This document shows positions 60,762 through 64,000 of a DNA stretch of 64,000 bases, piece by piece. The notes under the pieces are model-generated. The model was not told where the DNA came from and did not search any database. It was given only the letters and a program-made list of their open reading frames with translations. Location of the stretch: contig NZ_JBDJAW010000004.1 of the NCBI RefSeq assembly GCF_039649665.1, positions 124,001 to 188,000 of the forward strand, in the 5' to 3' direction. How positions within the stretch are numbered: the first letter of the stretch is position 1; each line of letters starts with the position of its first letter. The DNA comes from Microbispora sp. ZYX-F-249 (GTDB lineage: Bacteria > Actinomycetota > Actinomycetes > Streptosporangiales > Streptosporangiaceae). Made by a program: the position numbers and the translations under genes.

Positions 60762-61277
60762 ATGACGATCTCCGGGAGGATGGTCCGCCGGGCGGAAGCG
60801 GCGGACGCCGCGGCCCTCGTCCGCCTGCGCGCCGTGATGCTGGAGGACATGGGCGCGGACACCGGGGACGAGAGCGCGCCCTGGCGGGCGGCGGCCGTGG
60901 AGTGGTTCGGGCGGCGGCTGCGCGATGCGGGGGACTTCGCCGCGTTCGTGGTGGACGACCCGGAGCTCGGGGTCGTGAGCTGCGCGGCGGGCACCTGCGA
61001 CCCCCACGCGCCGGGGCCGACGAACCCGAGTGGCCTGCACGGCCACGTCTTCAACATCTGCACGGACCCGCGCCGCCGCCGTCTCGGCCTCGCGCGGGCC
61101 TGCCTCGACGCGCTGCTCGGCTGGTACCGCACCGAGACCGAGGTCCGGACGATCGACCTCAACGCCACGGCGTACGGCATCGAGCTGTACCAGTCCCTCG
61201 GCTTCGACGCGCCCCGCTACCCGGCTCTCCAGCTGCGGCTGGGCCCGCCGCTCGGGCGCGGCTTCACGGGCGGCTAG
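60762..61277 (+). CDS. GNAT-family N-acetyltransferase
   Basis: 171 residues. VRRAEAADAAALVRLRAVML and the acetyl-CoA site region FNICTDPRRRRLGLARACLD (R-x-x-G-x-A), then LNATAYGIELYQSLGF. Start uncertain among ATGs at 60753 and 60762. Its stop overlaps that of the opposite GNAT gene by four bases (CTAG shared by both strands). Confidence 0.85.
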   Translation: MTISGRMVRRAEAADAAALVRLRAVMLEDMGADTGDESAPWRAAAVEWFGRRLRDAGDFAAFVVDDPELGVVSCAAGTCDPHAPGPTNPSGLHGHVFNICTDPRRRRLGLARACLDALLGWYRTETEVRTIDLNATAYGIELYQSLGFDAPRYPALQLRLGPPLGRGFTGG

Positions 61278-62155
61278 AGGTCGAACCGGTAGTGCACGGT
61301 CCGGTGCGTCGGCACGTAGCCGAGTGCCTCGTTGATGCCGCGCATGTAGGTGTTGCCGTCGGCGGTGTCGGCGAGCAGCCCGCCGAGGCCCGGGTGGCGT
61401 TCCCGGACCAGCCGGATCGTCTCGGCCTTCATCCAGCGGCCGAGGCCGCGTCCGCGATGCTCGGGAAGGACGCCGGTGCCGTAGTGCTGCCCGTCGCCCG
61501 TCCCGTCGCCGGGGACCACCAGCTCGGTGAAGCCCGCGATCGTCCCGGCGGCCTCGTCGACCGCCGCGACGGTGTGCAGGAGGTCGCCGCGCCGCGCGAC
61601 CGCCTCCGCGGCGGCCCGGACCCGGCCGACGTCCCAGGGCGCCGGCCTGTAGTCGAGGCCGTCCATCGGCATGTCGTCCATCGCGCGGCGGGACGCGGCG
61701 AAGGTCTCGGCCAGTTCGTCCGGGACGACGCCCTCCCAGGAGACCAGCCGATATCCGGGATGCGGCTCCGCGAGGGCCGCGGCGAGGACGGCCTGATCGA
61801 CGTCGGCCGGCGCCAGCCGGGTGAACGTCAGGCCCAGTGCCGCGCGGAACCCCCGCGCGGCCAGGAACGCCTCCCCGGGAGCGCCGGCCGCCACCTCCGC
61901 GGTGACACACTGCCGGCCCTCCTCACGCGCCGCCGTCAGGGCCGCGGCGAGCAGGCGCGAGCCCACCCCGGCGCGGCGCTCGGCCGGGTGGACGTGCAGG
62001 TCGAGCTCGGCGAGATGCTCACGCCCCGCGGTGGTGAACAGGCGCAGGTACGCCGATCCGGCGGGCACGCCGTCGGATCGGGAGGCCAGCCAGGCCAGCC
62101 GCCGGCTCGACGCGCCGGATTGGGGATCGACCAGATGGGTCAGAAGGAAAGACAC
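61274..62155 (-). CDS. Tandem-domain GNAT acetyltransferase
   Basis: 293 residues with two GNAT domains. Domain 1 motif HVHPAERRAGVGSRLLAAAL (~55-74), domain 2 motif GVLPEHRGRGLGRWMKAETI (~228-247). The arrangement resembles mycothiol synthase-type double GNATs, but the substrate cannot be told. GTG start. Its 5' side is 27 bp from the MarR stop. Confidence 0.83.
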   Translation of the reverse strand: MSFLLTHLVDPQSGASSRRLAWLASRSDGVPAGSAYLRLFTTAGREHLAELDLHVHPAERRAGVGSRLLAAALTAAREEGRQCVTAEVAAGAPGEAFLAARGFRAALGLTFTRLAPADVDQAVLAAALAEPHPGYRLVSWEGVVPDELAETFAASRRAMDDMPMDGLDYRPAPWDVGRVRAAAEAVARRGDLLHTVAAVDEAAGTIAGFTELVVPGDGTGDGQHYGTGVLPEHRGRGLGRWMKAETIRLVRERHPGLGGLLADTADGNTYMRGINEALGYVPTHRTVHYRFDL

Positions 62156-62182
62156 GGGCGCATACCGTAACCATCGGCCCGC

Positions 62183-62620
62183 TCACGGTTCAATGGGATT
62201 TACCTGGTCCAGGGCCGACAGGACCCGCAGCGCCCGCAGGAACGCCTCCCTGTCTCCGGCCGGCAGCCGGGCGAGCAGCGCCTCCTCCATCCGGCGGATG
62301 CCCGCCCGAGCGCCGTCCCGCACGCGCCGGCCCTCGGGCGTGATGGACAGCAGCCGGACACGGCGGTCGCCCGGATCCGGGCTGCGCTCGATCAGCCCCC
62401 TGCGCTGGAGGTCGTCCAGGACGCGGATGATGCGCGTCTTGTCCGCGCCGATCGACTCCGCCAGCGCGGCCTGCGTGCGCACCGGCCGATCGTCCAGGCC
62501 GAGCAGCACGGCGTACGCCCACATGGACAGGCCGTGCTCGCGCAGGATCGGCGTCTCGGCGGCGATCAGCGCCCTGGTGAGGGGGACGGTCATCGCGGCG
62601 AGGTCGGGGCGGTCGGGCAT
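62183..62620 (-). CDS. MarR-family transcription regulator
   Basis: 145 residues. LSMWAYAVLLGLDDRPVRTQ, AALAESIGADKTRIIRVLDD, LQRRGLIERSPDPGDRRVRL and SITPEGRRVRDG are classical MarR winged-helix motifs. ATG start MPDRPDLAAM. Divergent from the DinB-type gene; an inverted repeat lies in the gap. Confidence 0.92.
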   Translation of the reverse strand: MPDRPDLAAMTVPLTRALIAAETPILREHGLSMWAYAVLLGLDDRPVRTQAALAESIGADKTRIIRVLDDLQRRGLIERSPDPGDRRVRLLSITPEGRRVRDGARAGIRRMEEALLARLPAGDREAFLRALRVLSALDQVNPIEP

Positions 62621-62647
62621 GCCCCACAGCTTAAGGATCGACAATTT

Positions 62648-62663
62648 ATAAGCATGTGCATAT
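62648..62663. promoter_or_regulatory. Candidate MarR operator
   Basis: ATAAGCA-TG-TGCATAT, a 7-bp inverted repeat with one mismatch, in the 74-bp gap between marR and the divergent gene; A/T-rich compared with the surroundings. Confidence 0.4.
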
Positions 62664-62694
62664 GATCTGCCGGAGCTTACCGATTGGAGGAGAG

Positions 62695-63288
62695 ATGGAT
62701 ATCCGGGCATTTGACCGCCGGGCCGTGCGGGCGAGCGTCGAGATGGTCGCCAAGGTGCGTCCGGACGACCTGGGACGCCCGACGCCCTGCGCGGACTGGA
62801 ACCTGGCCGGCCTGCTCGCGCACATGACCGCCCAGCACCACGGCTTCGCCGCCGCGGCGGAGGGCCGTGGAGCCGACCCGGACGCGTGGCGGGCGCCGCC
62901 CGCCCCCGACCCCGTCCGCGCCTACGCCGCGGCGGCCGAGCGTGTCACCGCCGCGTTCGCGGCCGAAGGGGTGCTGGACCGCGGGTTCGTCCTGCCCGAG
63001 GTGGGAGTGGACGCGCCGTTCCCGGCCGTGCAGGCGATCGGTTTCCACTTCATCGACTACCTGGTCCACGGGTGGGACGTCGCCCGCGCACTCGGGATCG
63101 ACTACGTCCCGGACCCGGACCTGGCCGAGGCCGCGTGGCCGATCGCCCTGGCGGTGCCGGACGGCGGCTACCGCCGAAGGCCCGGCGCCGCGTTCGCGCC
63201 GAGCCTGCCCGCCCCACCGGGGACCAGCCGCTTCGACCAGGTCCTCGCCCGGCTCGGCAGGACTCCCGTCCACGGAGCACCTCAGTAA
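62695..63288 (+). CDS. Maleylpyruvate isomerase/DinB-type (TIGR03086-like) protein
   Basis: 197 residues, ATG after GGAGGAGAG. RPTPCADWNLAGLLAHMTAQ, then HHGFAAAAEG (metal histidine), and FHFIDYLVHGWDVARALG carry the three metal histidines of the mycothiol-dependent DinB fold. Function is likely thiol-dependent detoxification. Regulated by the divergent MarR in all probability. Confidence 0.88.
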   Translation: MDIRAFDRRAVRASVEMVAKVRPDDLGRPTPCADWNLAGLLAHMTAQHHGFAAAAEGRGADPDAWRAPPAPDPVRAYAAAAERVTAAFAAEGVLDRGFVLPEVGVDAPFPAVQAIGFHFIDYLVHGWDVARALGIDYVPDPDLAEAAWPIALAVPDGGYRRRPGAAFAPSLPAPPGTSRFDQVLARLGRTPVHGAPQ

Positions 63289-63427
63289 AGGCCACCGGCT
63301 CACGCGACCCACTGAGAGCCGTGTGAGCTGGGTTATCGTGAAAATGCCGCCCATGGCCGGACGCTGTCATGCCGGTCACGGTGCGGGCGCACCATACGGC
63401 CGCTCTCGTCGGGGAAGGGAACGTCCG

Positions 63428-63862
63428 ATGTCCGAAGTGCTCCGTGCCGTGGACAGGCTGAGACAGGCCATCAACCGCCACGACCTCGACGCCCTGGCGC
63501 AGTGCTTCGACGAGCGGGCCGTTCTCGTGGCCCCGGACGGCATCGCCGAGAGCAGGGAGGAGATCGCCTCCTATTACAGCCAATGGCTGGAGGCGTACCC
63601 CAACATGGTGATCACGCCGCAGTCGGTGACCATGTTCGGAGACACCGTGGCGGCGGAGTTCACGATCAGCGGCACGCACAAAGGGCCGCTCCTCTTCCCC
63701 GGCGGGGACGTTCTCGAGGCGACCGGGCGGCCCATCCTCCTGCGATCGTGCAGTTTCTCCACCGTGGAGGATGGGCTGATCCTCAGTCACCGGCTCTTCT
63801 ACGACCAGCTGGAGGTGGCGTCCCAGATCGGCGGCTGCCTCTGCTTCAGCGACCGCCCGTAA
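63428..63862 (+). CDS. SnoaL-like polyketide-cyclase-fold protein
   Basis: 144 residues. LRQAINRHDLDALAQCFDER, GIAESREEIASYYSQWLEAY, MVITPQSVTMFGDTVAAEF and RSCSFSTVEDGLI define the NTF2-like fold. ATG start, with GGGAAGGG upstream. Isolated; unrelated at sequence level to the NTF2-like protein at 60295 apart from the fold. Confidence 0.82.
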   Translation: MSEVLRAVDRLRQAINRHDLDALAQCFDERAVLVAPDGIAESREEIASYYSQWLEAYPNMVITPQSVTMFGDTVAAEFTISGTHKGPLLFPGGDVLEATGRPILLRSCSFSTVEDGLILSHRLFYDQLEVASQIGGCLCFSDRP

Positions 63863-63952
63863 CCGGCCTTCGCGGGGAAGGCTTCACCCGTCCGCGAACT
63901 CTTTGCCCCGCAGCGGGTGAAAGCGGGTAGCCGGATGGATGGAGCCCCCCAC

Positions 63953-64000
63953 GTGATCCCCGAAGCACCGCCCGACCGCGTCGACGACGCCGAGCTGATC
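63953..64000 (+). CDS. Start of a gene cut by the right edge
   Basis: GTG with GGATGGAG nine bases before it; the visible residues are MIPEAPPDRVDDAELI. An ATG at 63935 is in frame. The motif DDAELI is frequent at the start of ECF sigma factors, but 16 residues do not settle it. Confidence 0.4.
   Translation, partial: MIPEAPPDRVDDAELI

Overview
The window is 64 kb of chromosomal DNA from a high-GC, Gram-positive actinomycete. Coding is dense, GTG starts are frequent, third positions are G/C-rich, a maleylpyruvate-isomerase/DinB-type (mycothiol-linked) protein is present, and WXG/DUF6571 and conservon genes appear. The gene set would fit the Streptosporangiaceae or a relative, but the sequence alone does not fix genus or species. 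I see no rRNA, tRNA, CRISPR array, insertion sequence or phage.

Left part (1-19.3 kb), energy metabolism. After a partial beta-propeller gene, a PNPOx-like flavoprotein and an HtpX protease come complex I-like genes on the minus strand in two blocks: nuoA-B-C-H (13.5-16.0 kb) and nuoI-J-K-L-M-N (2.3-9.3 kb). nuoD, nuoE, nuoF and nuoG are absent. Divergent from nuoA lies a two-subunit 2-oxoacid:ferredoxin oxidoreductase, which suggests a ferredoxin-fed, NADH-module-free machine. A 4.1 kb block of five plus-strand genes separates the two nuo blocks: a collagen-like/helix-hairpin-helix membrane protein, a WXG-type small protein, a DUF6571-type large protein and two small lipoproteins. The last three share one C-terminal module. 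A cluster of DnaA-box-like 9-mers sits in the nuoI promoter gap.

Middle (19.4-49.6 kb), a large cell-surface polysaccharide locus. It has dTDP-rhamnose genes (rmlA, B, D and two RmlC-like epimerases), an initiating sugar phosphotransferase, WecG/TagA, three family-2 glycosyltransferases, a Wzx-type flippase, an O-antigen ligase/polymerase, two Wzz-like chain-length proteins, an acyltransferase, methyltransferases, two 2-oxoglutarate/Fe(II) oxygenases and two paralogous secreted beta-helix proteins. One tightly overlapped minus-strand operon (32-41.4 kb) carries a glucose-1-phosphate cytidylyltransferase, a C-methyltransferase, a PIG-L deacetylase, an SDR enzyme, a DUF4910 protein and an unrecognised protein with an internally duplicated five-cysteine domain. 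A 0.5 kb A/T-richer gap with a perfect inverted repeat heads the rml operon.

Right part (50-64 kb), mostly single regulators with their neighbours: GntR with an EamA exporter and a clear operator, an incomplete conservon (sensor kinase plus DUF742, without the roadblock and GTPase genes), a small secreted cysteine protein, a polytopic membrane protein with an in-frame minisatellite, an orphan HypF-like zinc-finger/YrdC protein, HxlR with an NAD(P)-binding protein, TetR with an NTF2-like protein, two GNAT proteins, MarR with a DinB-type protein, a SnoaL-like protein and the first codons of a further gene at the right edge.
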